Source: Patescibacteria group bacterium
GTDB taxonomy: Bacteria > Patescibacteriota > Microgenomatia > UBA12405
Direction: 5' to 3'
Assembly: GCA_018902845.1 (NCBI GenBank)
Contig: JAHIPV010000022.1
Span: forward strand, 1-58,195
DNA: 58,195 nucleotides
Part shown: piece after piece, positions 38,071-47,259 of the stretch
How positions within the stretch are numbered: the first letter of the stretch is position 1
Layout of the letters: each line of letters opens with the position of its first letter
Translations under genes and position numbers: made by a program
The notes under the pieces: model-generated
The model's input: only the letters and a program-made list of their open reading frames with translations
The model's database searches: none
What the model was told of the DNA's origin: nothing

Positions 38071-38735
38071 TTTATTTGACCATCTTTGATAGTAATCATG
38101 CGATTGGCTAGCTTGGCCAAACTTAAATCATGGGTGACCAAAATGATGGTTTTTCCCTCTTTATTGAGTCGTTTTAATAATTTGATGATATTTTTTCCTG
38201 ATTTACTATCTAGGTTGCCGGTGGGTTCGTCAGCTAGAATGATTTTTGGATTATTAATTAAGGCTCTGGCGATGGCAACACGCTGTTGTTCACCGCCTGA
38301 AAGCTGAGCAGGTGTGTTTGAAGCTTTATTTTTGATTTTTACCTTATCAAGCATTTTTATTCCCAGTTTTTTGTGTTCCTTTTGGGGAATATCTGAGTAA
38401 AGTAGTGGCAGAATGGTGTTGTCAAGACTTGAGGTTTTGGATAAAAGGTTGAATTGCTGAAAAACAAAACCAAGACTTTTGTTTCTTAGAGAGGCCAGTT
38501 GGTTTTCTTTGAGCTTTGATGTATTTTTGTTTTCTAGGATAACCTTGCCTGAGGTTGGATTATCCAGAAGGCCGATGATATGCATTAGAGTAGACTTTCC
38601 GGAACCCGATGGTCCTGTAATGGAAACAAATTCACCCGAATCAATTTTTAAGTTTATGTTTTTTAGAGCATCAAATTTAGTGTCTTGGGAACCGTATGTT
38701 TTGGTAACGTTTTTGAGTTGAAGTAGAGTGGGCAT
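38064..38735 (-). CDS. MacB/LolD-like ABC transporter ATPase
   Basis: [61 protein letters not shown]. Confidence 0.97.
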   Translation of the reverse strand: MPTLLQLKNVTKTYGSQDTKFDALKNINLKIDSGEFVSITGPSGSGKSTLMHIIGLLDNPTSGKVILENKNTSKLKENQLASLRNKSLGFVFQQFNLLSKTSSLDNTILPLLYSDIPQKEHKKLGIKMLDKVKIKNKASNTPAQLSGGEQQRVAIARALINNPKIILADEPTGNLDSKSGKNIIKLLKRLNKEGKTIILVTHDLSLAKLANRMITIKDGQIKC

Positions 38736-39820
38736 TATTTACCTTTGATAACGACTGAATCGGATTTGGAAATGCCGTCTAGAATTTCTATATCATTGTC
38801 TGATTCGATGCCGGTTTTAATTATTCTTTTTTCTAATTCTTTGTTGCTACCTTCTTTTTTTATATAAACATAAGTTTCTTCTTCGTTTTGATTGATGGCT
38901 TCGATTGGGAGTGTTAGAGTGTTTTTTGATTCTCGTATACTTATAATGGCGTCACCGTTCATGCCTATACGGTATTTTAGGAATTGATTATCATTGTTTA
39001 GTTCAAACTTTACTTGGTAGGTGGTGGAACTTTCCCCTGCTTTTGGTGTAAAAGAAATGTAGGTAATTTGAGAATTTATGGACTCTTCGGAAAAACTGTC
39101 TATAGTGATGGTGGCTTTTTGTCCTACTTTGATTTGGTTGACTTCATCTTCGTCTATTTCTGAGTCAAAATAGATGGATTGGGGATCTATAATAATAAAC
39201 TCTGCGGTAGCTGGGGTAATGTTTATTCCGGTGATAGGTTGCTCAACGTTGGTAACTATGCCATCGATGGGACTATAAAGAGTGGCGTATTTTATGGCAA
39301 GATTTGCGATTTCTGCATCCAATACTGCATTGTTGAGAGAAAACTGAGTTCTGTCTAGAATTCGTTGAATTTCATCAGTGACGAGAAAACGATTCCTGGT
39401 TTCTTTGTAGCTGTCTTGAGTATCCTCGAAGTTCCATCTGTTAGTAAGATAGTCATTCATTTCTTTTTGGAATTTTTTTTGTAGTTCGTTTTTGTTAAGC
39501 GAGGCTATGGCCTGATATTTTTTGACCTTGTCCCCTACTTTGACACCGACCCAGGAAAGTTCTCCGGATGTTTGGAAACGAAGAATGGCTTGGTTTTCTG
39601 TTTCTATTTGGCCGGTTAAAGTAATTTCTTGTTTGATATCTTTTTGTGTAACGGTGACAAGTGTGTCTTTTTTGGGGTTGAATTCTGGGTTGGCGGAATT
39701 ACTATCTTTGGCTTTGATGCCGATGTGGATAAATAGAAGTAGTATGGGTAAGGATAAAAAAAGCCTTGTTAATATGTTTTTTATCCTCCAAAGGCGGACT
39801 TCGCTTTTGCTTGTTTTCAT
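38735..39820 (-). CDS. MacA/HlyD-type periplasmic adaptor-like (membrane fusion) protein
   Basis: N-terminal TM; LTGQIETENQAILRFQTSGELSWVGVKVGDKVKKYQAIASLN; LYSPIDGIVTNVEQPITGINITPAT. Confidence 0.9.
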   Translation of the reverse strand: MKTSKSEVRLWRIKNILTRLFLSLPILLLFIHIGIKAKDSNSANPEFNPKKDTLVTVTQKDIKQEITLTGQIETENQAILRFQTSGELSWVGVKVGDKVKKYQAIASLNKNELQKKFQKEMNDYLTNRWNFEDTQDSYKETRNRFLVTDEIQRILDRTQFSLNNAVLDAEIANLAIKYATLYSPIDGIVTNVEQPITGINITPATAEFIIIDPQSIYFDSEIDEDEVNQIKVGQKATITIDSFSEESINSQITYISFTPKAGESSTTYQVKFELNNDNQFLKYRIGMNGDAIISIRESKNTLTLPIEAINQNEEETYVYIKKEGSNKELEKRIIKTGIESDNDIEILDGISKSDSVVIKGK

Positions 39821-39832
39821 GATTACTCTATT

Positions 39833-40132
39833 TTAGCCTACTTTTTCTTTTTTTAGTTCTTTGAGTTTCCACATGAAGAGTTTGTATGGAGTTTCTATGG
39901 TACCGGGTGTTTGGTCTTTGACAAAATATCGGGCCTTGTCAAGTATTTTTCTAGGGGTATTTTTGGCAAGACGAATATATAAAGATCGGTTTTTCCAGTC
40001 GCCAAGTTCTTCGGCTAATTCTAGTCCGTAAGCTTGAAATTCTTTTTTGACATATTTTTTACGTTTGGCTAAAGTTTGTTTGAAAACTGACAATTGATTG
40101 GCGATGAGGGTGGGTTGAGATCTTGTCTTCAT
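39833..40132 (-). CDS. Conserved small hypothetical; ATG overlaps the tRNA-Ala CCA
   Basis: 99 aa basic protein; ATG 40132-40130 follows the tRNA with 1-nt overlap. Confidence 0.65.
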   Translation of the reverse strand: MKTRSQPTLIANQLSVFKQTLAKRKKYVKKEFQAYGLELAEELGDWKNRSLYIRLAKNTPRKILDKARYFVKDQTPGTIETPYKLFMWKLKELKKEKVG

Positions 40133-40206
40133 GGTGGACCTAGGGGGAATCGAACCCTCGTCTCCCCGATGCGATCGGGATGCTTTACCGACTAAGCTAT
40201 AGGCCC
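40132..40206 (-). tRNA. tRNA-Ala (anticodon CGC), CCA encoded
   Basis: GGGCCTA TA GCTT... TCCCG ATCGCAT CGGGG ...GTTCGATTC... TAGGTCC A CCA; G3-U70 Ala identity pair present. Confidence 0.9.
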
Positions 40207-40728
40207 CGGGTTGATTATTTTATCAATTTCTTTGATAACTTTGTCAATAGTTTGGGATATTATAGCTTTTTCTGATGTTGAAAAAGGTTTTAGAACGTAA
40301 TCTTCTGCGGAGATGTTATTTTTTGGATGATCTATACCTATTCTTATACGCCAGAAAGCTTGGGTATTAAGAGATTCTATAATAGATTTTATGCCGTTGT
40401 GGCCGGCTGGGCCACGGTCAAATTGAATTTTGTACTCCCCTACTTTAAGATCCAGATCATCGTGAATTACGTAAAGATTTTTTGACGTAATTTTATAAAA
40501 ATTAATTAGTTTTTGGACGGCTAAACCGGAATTGTTCATGAAAGTGGTTGGAATGGCAAGTAAATTTTTTTTGTTAATCCCCCGCCCTACCTGACTTGAG
40601 AGTTTGGTTTTTTTGTTAAGTTTAGTTTTTATTTTTTTGCTTAGTTCAAGGATGACATTGGCACCTATGTTGTGACGGGTGTTTTGGTAAATTTTTTCTG
40701 GATTGCCCAGCCCTACAAATAGTTTCAT
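40192..40728 (-). CDS. pth: Peptidyl-tRNA hydrolase
   Basis: MKLFVGLGNPEKIYQNTRHNIGANV, TFMNNSGLAVQKL, VIHDDLDLKVGEYKIQFDRGPAGHNGIKSI. Confidence 0.95.
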   Translation of the reverse strand: MKLFVGLGNPEKIYQNTRHNIGANVILELSKKIKTKLNKKTKLSSQVGRGINKKNLLAIPTTFMNNSGLAVQKLINFYKITSKNLYVIHDDLDLKVGEYKIQFDRGPAGHNGIKSIIESLNTQAFWRIRIGIDHPKNNISAEDYVLKPFSTSEKAIISQTIDKVIKEIDKIINPGPIA

Positions 40729-40930
40729 AAGTAATAGTATAAAGGAAAATTTTAAGCCAGGGATTTGTTGGTTTTTGTGATGTATAAAATTATATAGAGA
40801 TATAGTACGATATGTAACGAAAATTGGATTTTTATGGGAAAAAACAATAAATTACTTGGAAAGATAGTAGAAAACTATTTTTAATGTCTTGTTGGCAGTT
40901 ATAGCGTGAGACTGCTAAGAAAAATTTCTT

Positions 40931-41290
40931 TTATTTTAGTTGTTTGTCTACCCAGTCGGCAATGATCGGAAGTCTAAAAGTTTCTTTTTTGTAGGTTTTA
41001 ATCATTAAGATAATCCAGAGAGCAAAACAGACTAAATGAAGAATTAAGGCAAGAGGGGCCATGATTATAGTGATGGCGAGAAATTTAGGAATGAGTATCC
41101 AAAAAATTCCAAAGGCTATAGATTGAAGAGCATGAAAACGAATTTTTTTGTTTTTTGTTTCCATTAAGAAGACAACAAGGCCACTAACAAGAGTTAATGA
41201 ATAGGCCAGGGTTGAGACGGTATTGTCCGGTAAATTAAAGCTATTGGTTTTTTCACTAGAGGTGGATGATGTTTTGATTTTATTGGTCAT
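40931..41290 (-). CDS. DUF4870-like small membrane protein
   Basis: LAYSLTLVSGLVVFLMETKNKKIRFHALQSIAFGIFWILI. Confidence 0.8.
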   Translation of the reverse strand: MTNKIKTSSTSSEKTNSFNLPDNTVSTLAYSLTLVSGLVVFLMETKNKKIRFHALQSIAFGIFWILIPKFLAITIIMAPLALILHLVCFALWIILMIKTYKKETFRLPIIADWVDKQLK

Positions 41291-41316
41291 TGGAGTTTTA
41301 TAAAATAAATAAGTAA

Positions 41317-43329
41317 TTAAATTGTAACTGATTTGATCAGTTTGTAAAGACTGTCTTCGTTTATGATAGGAATTTTGAGTTTATGGGCTGTTTGGAATTT
41401 ATTCGATGCAGAGGTGGGAGAGCTTGAGATGAGATATGAGAGATTTTTGGAAACGGAAGAAGTCATTTTTCCTCCGTTTTGTTCTATTAGGTCTTTTATC
41501 TCAATTCTTGGTCGATTAAGTTTGCCGGTGATGCAAAAGCTAAGCCCTTGGAGGGCTGAATTTCTAATTTTTCTCCCTTCGGGAGACTTCGCTTCGCTAC
41601 GCAATTTACAATTTTCAATTAAAATTTCTTTCAGGATGGATTTGATGAATTTTTTTCTTTTTTGGATGCCGGAAAAAATTTTTTTAGCTAATGTAATTTT
41701 GACACCTGGCAGTTTTTTTAGTTGAGATATTTTTATATTTAATATTTTTTGAGGTGTATTAAATCCAGCAGAGATAATTTGCTTGATTCTGGCTAGACTA
41801 AAACTAGGAATGATTGAGGCATGGAGAACCTGTACAAGGCTCAACTTGCGTTTTTTTTGGATTTGATGGATCATATTGGAAGCCGAAAGTTTCCCTAGTC
41901 CTTCTATGTTTTTGATATCAGAGATTTTAATTTTATAAAAATCCCCCGGTAGTTTAATTATTTTGTTTAAGTAGAGTTTTTTAATTGTTTTTTTGGAGAT
42001 TCCTTTGATGTCTAGGTTTTTGCAAAAGAGGTTTAGGCTGCCCAAAATTTGAGCTTTGCATGAGTTTAGATTGGTACAAAAAGAATTTTTGTCTTCGGTT
42101 AACAGTTTGCTTTTGCATGAAGGACAATGGGTTGGTATTTTTAAGTGGCCTTTGTTTACCTTGGTGATAATGGATTCTAGGTGAGGAATGACATCTCCGC
42201 GACGACTGATTTTGGCTATGTCTCCAATATTAATATTTTTTTCTTTTATTAATCTGTGGTTGGCCAAAGAAATGTAGTTAATAATAGCTCCGCTAATTTC
42301 AACTGGTTTGATTTTGGCAACCGGAGTGATTTTTCCCATTGGTCCTATTTGCCATTTAACGGATAAGATTTGGCTTTGATCAGTAGCAGCTGGGAATTTA
42401 TAAGCAATTTGGTGTTTAGGGTGATTATTGTGAGAACCAAGTTTTTTTTGTAACTTAATATTGTTTATTTTTATGACTAGACCGTCTATGTCAAAAGGAT
42501 ATTGCTGGCGTTTGATAAGAAAATTTTGATAGATTTTTTTGATTTGTTTGAAATCTTTGCAATGGAAGCTATCAACGGTGACTATGTCAAGTTTTTTGAG
42601 GAAGTTGATTTTGTCTGATTCTTTTTTGAACTTGATTTGGGGTCCTTCGGCAGGCTCAGGATGACGTGACAGGTCGACGGCAAAAAGAGAGCAGTATGGT
42701 GAGAATTGGCTGTCTAAGCGTTGAGATATACCGGAAGCGGCGTTTCTGGGGTTGGAATAAATAGCGTTATGTTGTTTGGCAATTTTGTTTATTTTTTTAA
42801 AATCTTTGTAAGTAACCATAATTTCGCAACGGATGGAACCGTTAAAATTGTGGTTTAGTTTTTTTTTGAGGTTTTTCATTTTGATCACATTTTGGGTAAT
42901 CAAGTCCCCTATTTGTCCGTCGCCTCTGGTGATGGCATTAAAGATTTTTCCGTTTTGATAAATTATTTCTAATGAGATGCCATCGCATTTTGGTTGAACT
43001 ATGAAGTCTGTGTTTGGTGGGGTTTTTTTGAGTTTAAAGTAATGAACCATGCTGGAATAAGTAGAGGCTTTGTTTTGTGATCCCATGTTCATAATATGTT
43101 TTTTTTTGGGCCAGCCGGTATCAAAATTGGGATTGCCGATGGTAGAAAAAATTCGGTGGTGAGGAGCTTTTTGACGCAGGATATCTTCTAAGGTGTCGTA
43201 AGTATGGTCGGACATGATTGGATTAGAGGTGGTGTAGTAGGCCTTTTTGGCCTTTATTAGCAATTCACCTAGTTGGGGAAGGCTGGTTTTTTTAAGATCA
43301 ATGTCTTTGAGAGTAATTTGTTTTTTCAT
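41317..43329 (-). CDS. ligA: NAD-dependent DNA ligase
   Basis: QPKCDGISLEIIYQNGKIFNAITRGDGQIGDLITQN, Cys4 zinc finger CPSCKSKL...CTNLNSCKAQ, C-terminal BRCT. Confidence 0.96.
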   Translation of the reverse strand: MKKQITLKDIDLKKTSLPQLGELLIKAKKAYYTTSNPIMSDHTYDTLEDILRQKAPHHRIFSTIGNPNFDTGWPKKKHIMNMGSQNKASTYSSMVHYFKLKKTPPNTDFIVQPKCDGISLEIIYQNGKIFNAITRGDGQIGDLITQNVIKMKNLKKKLNHNFNGSIRCEIMVTYKDFKKINKIAKQHNAIYSNPRNAASGISQRLDSQFSPYCSLFAVDLSRHPEPAEGPQIKFKKESDKINFLKKLDIVTVDSFHCKDFKQIKKIYQNFLIKRQQYPFDIDGLVIKINNIKLQKKLGSHNNHPKHQIAYKFPAATDQSQILSVKWQIGPMGKITPVAKIKPVEISGAIINYISLANHRLIKEKNINIGDIAKISRRGDVIPHLESIITKVNKGHLKIPTHCPSCKSKLLTEDKNSFCTNLNSCKAQILGSLNLFCKNLDIKGISKKTIKKLYLNKIIKLPGDFYKIKISDIKNIEGLGKLSASNMIHQIQKKRKLSLVQVLHASIIPSFSLARIKQIISAGFNTPQKILNIKISQLKKLPGVKITLAKKIFSGIQKRKKFIKSILKEILIENCKLRSEAKSPEGRKIRNSALQGLSFCITGKLNRPRIEIKDLIEQNGGKMTSSVSKNLSYLISSSPTSASNKFQTAHKLKIPIINEDSLYKLIKSVTI
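41556..41628. repeat. Interspersed repeat fragment in frame within ligA (before BRCT)
   Basis: tttctaatttttctcccttcgggagacttcgcttcgctacgcaatttacaattttcaatt; encodes ENCKLRSEAKSPEGRKIRNS. Confidence 0.7.
42641..42670. repeat. Interspersed repeat in frame within ligA
   Basis: ggtccttcggcaggctcaggatgacgtgac; encodes SRHPEPAEGP. Confidence 0.85.
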
Positions 43330-43372
43330 GGAATACTATGGATAGTTTGATGGCAAAAAATAGATTTAGGTT

Positions 43373-44506
43373 TTAGACGGTGGTGAGGGCGTAGTAGGCG
43401 CCTTTGGTGGAGCCTTGTTTTTGGACAGCGCCGGCTGATATTAGTTTTTTGAGATCTCTCCAAATAGTGTCGTCTGATACCATGGGTAAGATTTCTTTTG
43501 CTTCGGGCATTCTGATGCCACCAAATTGTTGCATATATTCAACTAGTTTAATTTGTCTTTCAGTTAGAGGGATTTGTTTACCGCCTAATTTTTGTTTTAA
43601 TTTAATATCACGGCTAAGGGATTTGACCTTTTCTTTAATTCGGTTAAATTCAATTGCCAGAGCTTGAGTGTAATATTCAATCCATAAAGTTAGATCTCTT
43701 TTGAAAATGTCAGAGGCTTTGAGGTGGGTTTTTTGAATATTATTGTAATAATCTTCAGCATTGCGATCGAAGTATTCTTCCAGTGAGAATAAGCGTCTTA
43801 TGTCGTAGTTATTAACATAAAGAGGTAGGATGGCAAAAGCTCGGGAAATACGGCCATTGCCTTCTATAAACGGATGAATGGCTACTAGGATATATTGGGT
43901 AATGGCTGATTTTATGGTGGGGTGGATTTCGTTGCTTAGTGATGAATTAAGCCAGCTAACGAAATCGGTTATTAAGTATGGAACTTCAATGGCTGGTGGA
44001 GGCCGGTGGGCGATTTCTCCTGTTTGTGTATTTTTTAGAACCACTTGTTGATGTCTATATTTTCCACATTGATCAGCAGGAATAACTTTTTCTGTAGTTA
44101 AGGTGTGTATTTTTTTGATAATAGTTTCACTATAGAAAAAAGGTCGATTTTCTTTGTCGTCTGCTTTTGAAATAATTTTTTCTTCCGGAAGAGGCATGTT
44201 GGCATCATAGAGTGACCACAGTTCTTCCAGATATTCGATGACATTTCTGTAATTAATAACTTCCTGGATATCTCGTTGACCGGCTGTGATTTTTTGCCCC
44301 TCAACCAGTCTGGCAACTTCTTGAAAAGAGAGATCGTTTCCTTCTATTCTGGTTCCGTAATGAACGGTTCTTATAATGGCGTCTTGTTTGAATTGTTTTT
44401 CATAGGCCGGAATTAAAGGGGCCTCGTCTATAAGGGCTTTGGCGGATTCCAGGTTTCCGATGTTTTTTAAAACTTGATTGGTGATGGTAAAGACGGGAGT
44501 AAACAT
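43373..44506 (-). CDS. Fic family protein with C-terminal winged helix-like region
   Basis: HPFIEGNGRISRAFAILPLYV; N-terminal EGNDLSFQEVARLVEG. Confidence 0.93.
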   Translation of the reverse strand: MFTPVFTITNQVLKNIGNLESAKALIDEAPLIPAYEKQFKQDAIIRTVHYGTRIEGNDLSFQEVARLVEGQKITAGQRDIQEVINYRNVIEYLEELWSLYDANMPLPEEKIISKADDKENRPFFYSETIIKKIHTLTTEKVIPADQCGKYRHQQVVLKNTQTGEIAHRPPPAIEVPYLITDFVSWLNSSLSNEIHPTIKSAITQYILVAIHPFIEGNGRISRAFAILPLYVNNYDIRRLFSLEEYFDRNAEDYYNNIQKTHLKASDIFKRDLTLWIEYYTQALAIEFNRIKEKVKSLSRDIKLKQKLGGKQIPLTERQIKLVEYMQQFGGIRMPEAKEILPMVSDDTIWRDLKKLISAGAVQKQGSTKGAYYALTTV

Positions 44507-44559
44507 GTTTTTTATCTTAGGTGAATTGTAACATAATTTTTGAGGTGATAGTGCGGGGA

Positions 44560-44810
44560 TAAAAAATTTACTAACAGTAAATTTTTCTAATTTCTAATTT
44601 CTAATTTCTAAACTAAATTTAAAATTCAAAATTTTTTGAGTGTCATTGTGTGGAGTTTTAAGTTATGCTTTTTACATTTCCGACGGGATTGCCACGTTTC
44701 GCTCGCAATGACAGGTTTTTTCCGATAGGATTTTCCAAAGGTGGATATGTTGCTACAACGACGGGCGACCGCAAGGGTCGCCCCTACAAAATTTGCAATG
44801 ACAGATAATC
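44560..44810. repeat. Intergenic repeat cluster (tttctaatttctaattt; ttccgacgggattgccacg...gcaatgacagg; gggcgaccgcaagggtcgcccctac)
   Basis: Same families as at 33638-33830 plus a GGGCGACC-GCAA-GGTCGCCC palindrome. Confidence 0.8.
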
Positions 44811-45448
44811 TAACAACTGGATAAAAAGAAGTGGTCGAGGGCGGAGCGTGGGTCGACGTTGTGTTTGATCATGGAAATAGATTTTAGGAGGTTTTTAATG
44901 ATTTTACTGGTATGTGTGTCTGCTTGTTTTGTTAGTAACCGTTGGTAAATTTTTACTTCCTTTTCCAAAAGAGGTAAAACATCGTTTTTGTCTTTGGAAA
45001 GTTTTTCTGAGAGAGAAAGGTTTTCCTTAAGTGATGGTGATATGATTATTTTGGAAATTTTTATTTTTTTATTTTTTTTGCCAGATGAAGAAAAAAAATG
45101 ATGACAACGAGAGTGGATTGTTGGTAGTAGTGAACTGGAATTATTGGTGCTTAGTATAATATAAGTGTTTTGTGGTGGTTCTTCCAGTGTTTTTAAAAGA
45201 GCGTTTTGGGCTTCTCTTTTTAGTTTTTCTGCTTTTTTGATGATGACCAATTTGTTGGTATGTTTGATAGGTTTTTCCTGGAGGAATTTTTTTATAGTAC
45301 GAATTTGTTCAATTCCCCAGCCTGTTTTTTTGTCAACAATAAGGACGTCGGGATTATTGAGGTTCGTTGAGTTATTAATGGACAAAACTATTTTTTTAAG
45401 TTTTTTGTCTGTTTTTTGTTTGTTTATGATTATGCTTGATGGGAACAT
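44810..45448 (-). CDS. holB: DNA polymerase III delta-prime-like subunit
   Basis: KKTGWGIEQIRTIKKFLQ, IKKAEKLKREAQNALLKTLEEPPQNTYIILST, SRCHHF. Confidence 0.85.
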   Translation of the reverse strand: MFPSSIIINKQKTDKKLKKIVLSINNSTNLNNPDVLIVDKKTGWGIEQIRTIKKFLQEKPIKHTNKLVIIKKAEKLKREAQNALLKTLEEPPQNTYIILSTNNSSSLLPTIHSRCHHFFSSSGKKNKKIKISKIIISPSLKENLSLSEKLSKDKNDVLPLLEKEVKIYQRLLTKQADTHTSKIIKNLLKSISMIKHNVDPRSALDHFFLSSC

Positions 45449-45488
45449 TGTGTTGTTTTTGAAAAGAAGTTAATATGAATTATAGATT

Positions 45489-47234
45489 ATGATAAAAAAT
45501 TCTGCCCCAGGGGTATTTGAAAAATTGAGTGATGTTTTGTTGGATAAAGGCTTGATAGATGAACAAACAGCCGAGCAGATTGCTTTAAAAAGACTAAAGA
45601 CCGGTCAAGACGAGGAGGAGATTATTAGAACAATGAGATTGGTTTCTGACAGAGAATTGATTGAAGCTAAGGCAGTATATTTGAGAATTCCCTTTGTTGA
45701 TTTGGAAGATATTGGTTTTTCTCCGGAAGCTTTGTCTTTTGTTCCAAGGAGTGTTGCGGAGAAATATAGAATAGTTCCTTATGGTTTTGATAGTAAGGAT
45801 TTGGTTTTGATGGTGGCTATGGTAAATCCTTTGGATTTAGAGACTATTGAATTTATTGAGAAGAAATCTGGTTTGAAAGTGAAAGCTGCTATGGGTTTGA
45901 AAAAACAAATAGACTTTTTTATTCGAGAAAAATACGAGAGAGAGAGAGGAATTACGTCTGAGGTGAGCAAGGCTTTAAGCGAGAGAAAGAAAGACGAAAA
46001 AATAGTGGTTAAGAGTAAATCTGAAAAAGTTTCCGCTGAGGCTCCGGTGGCTAGAATTGTTAAAACAATTTTGGAGTTTGCCATTAAAGCAAGGGCGTCT
46101 GATGTTCATATAGAACCACAAGAATCCAGTGTCAGAGTAAGGTATAGGATTGATGGTATTTTGCAGGAAAAGTATTTGTTGCCTAGAAATGTTCATGACG
46201 CGGTGGTTTCAAGAATTAAGATTTTGTCCGGTTTAAAAATAGACGAAAAGAGAGTTCCCCAGGATGGCAGATTTTTCTTTTCGGTTGATGATAAGGATGT
46301 TGATTTGAGGGTATCTACCTTACCGATTACTTACGGCGAGAAGGTGGTGATGAGGCTTTTACAAAAATCGCAAAAAGTTCCAAGTTTGCCAGATTTGGGT
46401 TTACGAGGAAGAGCTTTGAGAAATTTTATGGATGCAATCGAAAGACCTCATGGGATTATTGTCGTTTGTGGTCCAACTGGTTCTGGAAAAACAACTACTT
46501 TATATTCTGCTCTAAATATTGTTTCCACTTCAAAAGTTAATGTGAGTACTATTGAGGATCCGGTTGAATATCAGATTGATGGAGTTAATCAAGTACAGGT
46601 TAATAATCAGGCCGGCTTGACTTTTGCCACGGCATTGCGTTCTTTTTTACGCCAAGATCCAAATATTATAATGGTTGGAGAAATAAGGGATACCGAAACA
46701 GCTGAATTGGCAATTAATGCGGCTTTAACTGGGCACTTGGTTTTTTCGACTTTGCATACAAATGATGCGTCAGGTGCTCCACCAAGAATGATAGATATGG
46801 AGGTAGAGCCTTTTTTACTTGTGTCTTCTTTGAGTTGTGTGGTGGCCCAGAGAGTTTTAAGGCGAGTTTGTAAAGATTGTTCTGAGTTGGTGCCGGTAGA
46901 TGATATGTTAGAGTCGACTTTAAGAGAGGCTTTGGGGTCAATTTATGATGCTGTAGTTGATAAGTGGAAGAAGGAAGGAAAAGAGATGATGATTCCTCGG
47001 ATTAATGGTTGTGATAAGTGTAACAAAACCGGTTACTTTGGCAGGATAGCTATTTATGAAGTAATGCCGATTACGGAAAAGATCGGTAAGATGATTATAG
47101 AAAAATCACCAGCGTCTGAGATTCAGAAAGAGGCAATGAGGAGCGGGATGTTAACGATGAAGCAGGATGGATATGTAAAGGTTTTGGAGGGGGTTACGAC
47201 GATTGAGGAGGTTCATCGTGTTGCAGAATACTAG
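45489..47234 (+). CDS. pilB: Type IV pilus assembly ATPase PilB
   Basis: GPTGSGKTTTLYSALN, IEDPVEYQIDGVNQVQVNNQAGLTFATALRSFLRQDPNIIMVGEIRD, CKDC...CDKCNKTGYFGR. Confidence 0.96.
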   Translation: MIKNSAPGVFEKLSDVLLDKGLIDEQTAEQIALKRLKTGQDEEEIIRTMRLVSDRELIEAKAVYLRIPFVDLEDIGFSPEALSFVPRSVAEKYRIVPYGFDSKDLVLMVAMVNPLDLETIEFIEKKSGLKVKAAMGLKKQIDFFIREKYERERGITSEVSKALSERKKDEKIVVKSKSEKVSAEAPVARIVKTILEFAIKARASDVHIEPQESSVRVRYRIDGILQEKYLLPRNVHDAVVSRIKILSGLKIDEKRVPQDGRFFFSVDDKDVDLRVSTLPITYGEKVVMRLLQKSQKVPSLPDLGLRGRALRNFMDAIERPHGIIVVCGPTGSGKTTTLYSALNIVSTSKVNVSTIEDPVEYQIDGVNQVQVNNQAGLTFATALRSFLRQDPNIIMVGEIRDTETAELAINAALTGHLVFSTLHTNDASGAPPRMIDMEVEPFLLVSSLSCVVAQRVLRRVCKDCSELVPVDDMLESTLREALGSIYDAVVDKWKKEGKEMMIPRINGCDKCNKTGYFGRIAIYEVMPITEKIGKMIIEKSPASEIQKEAMRSGMLTMKQDGYVKVLEGVTTIEEVHRVAEY

Positions 47235-47259
47235 AATTTTAAAAATTTGAATTAAATTT

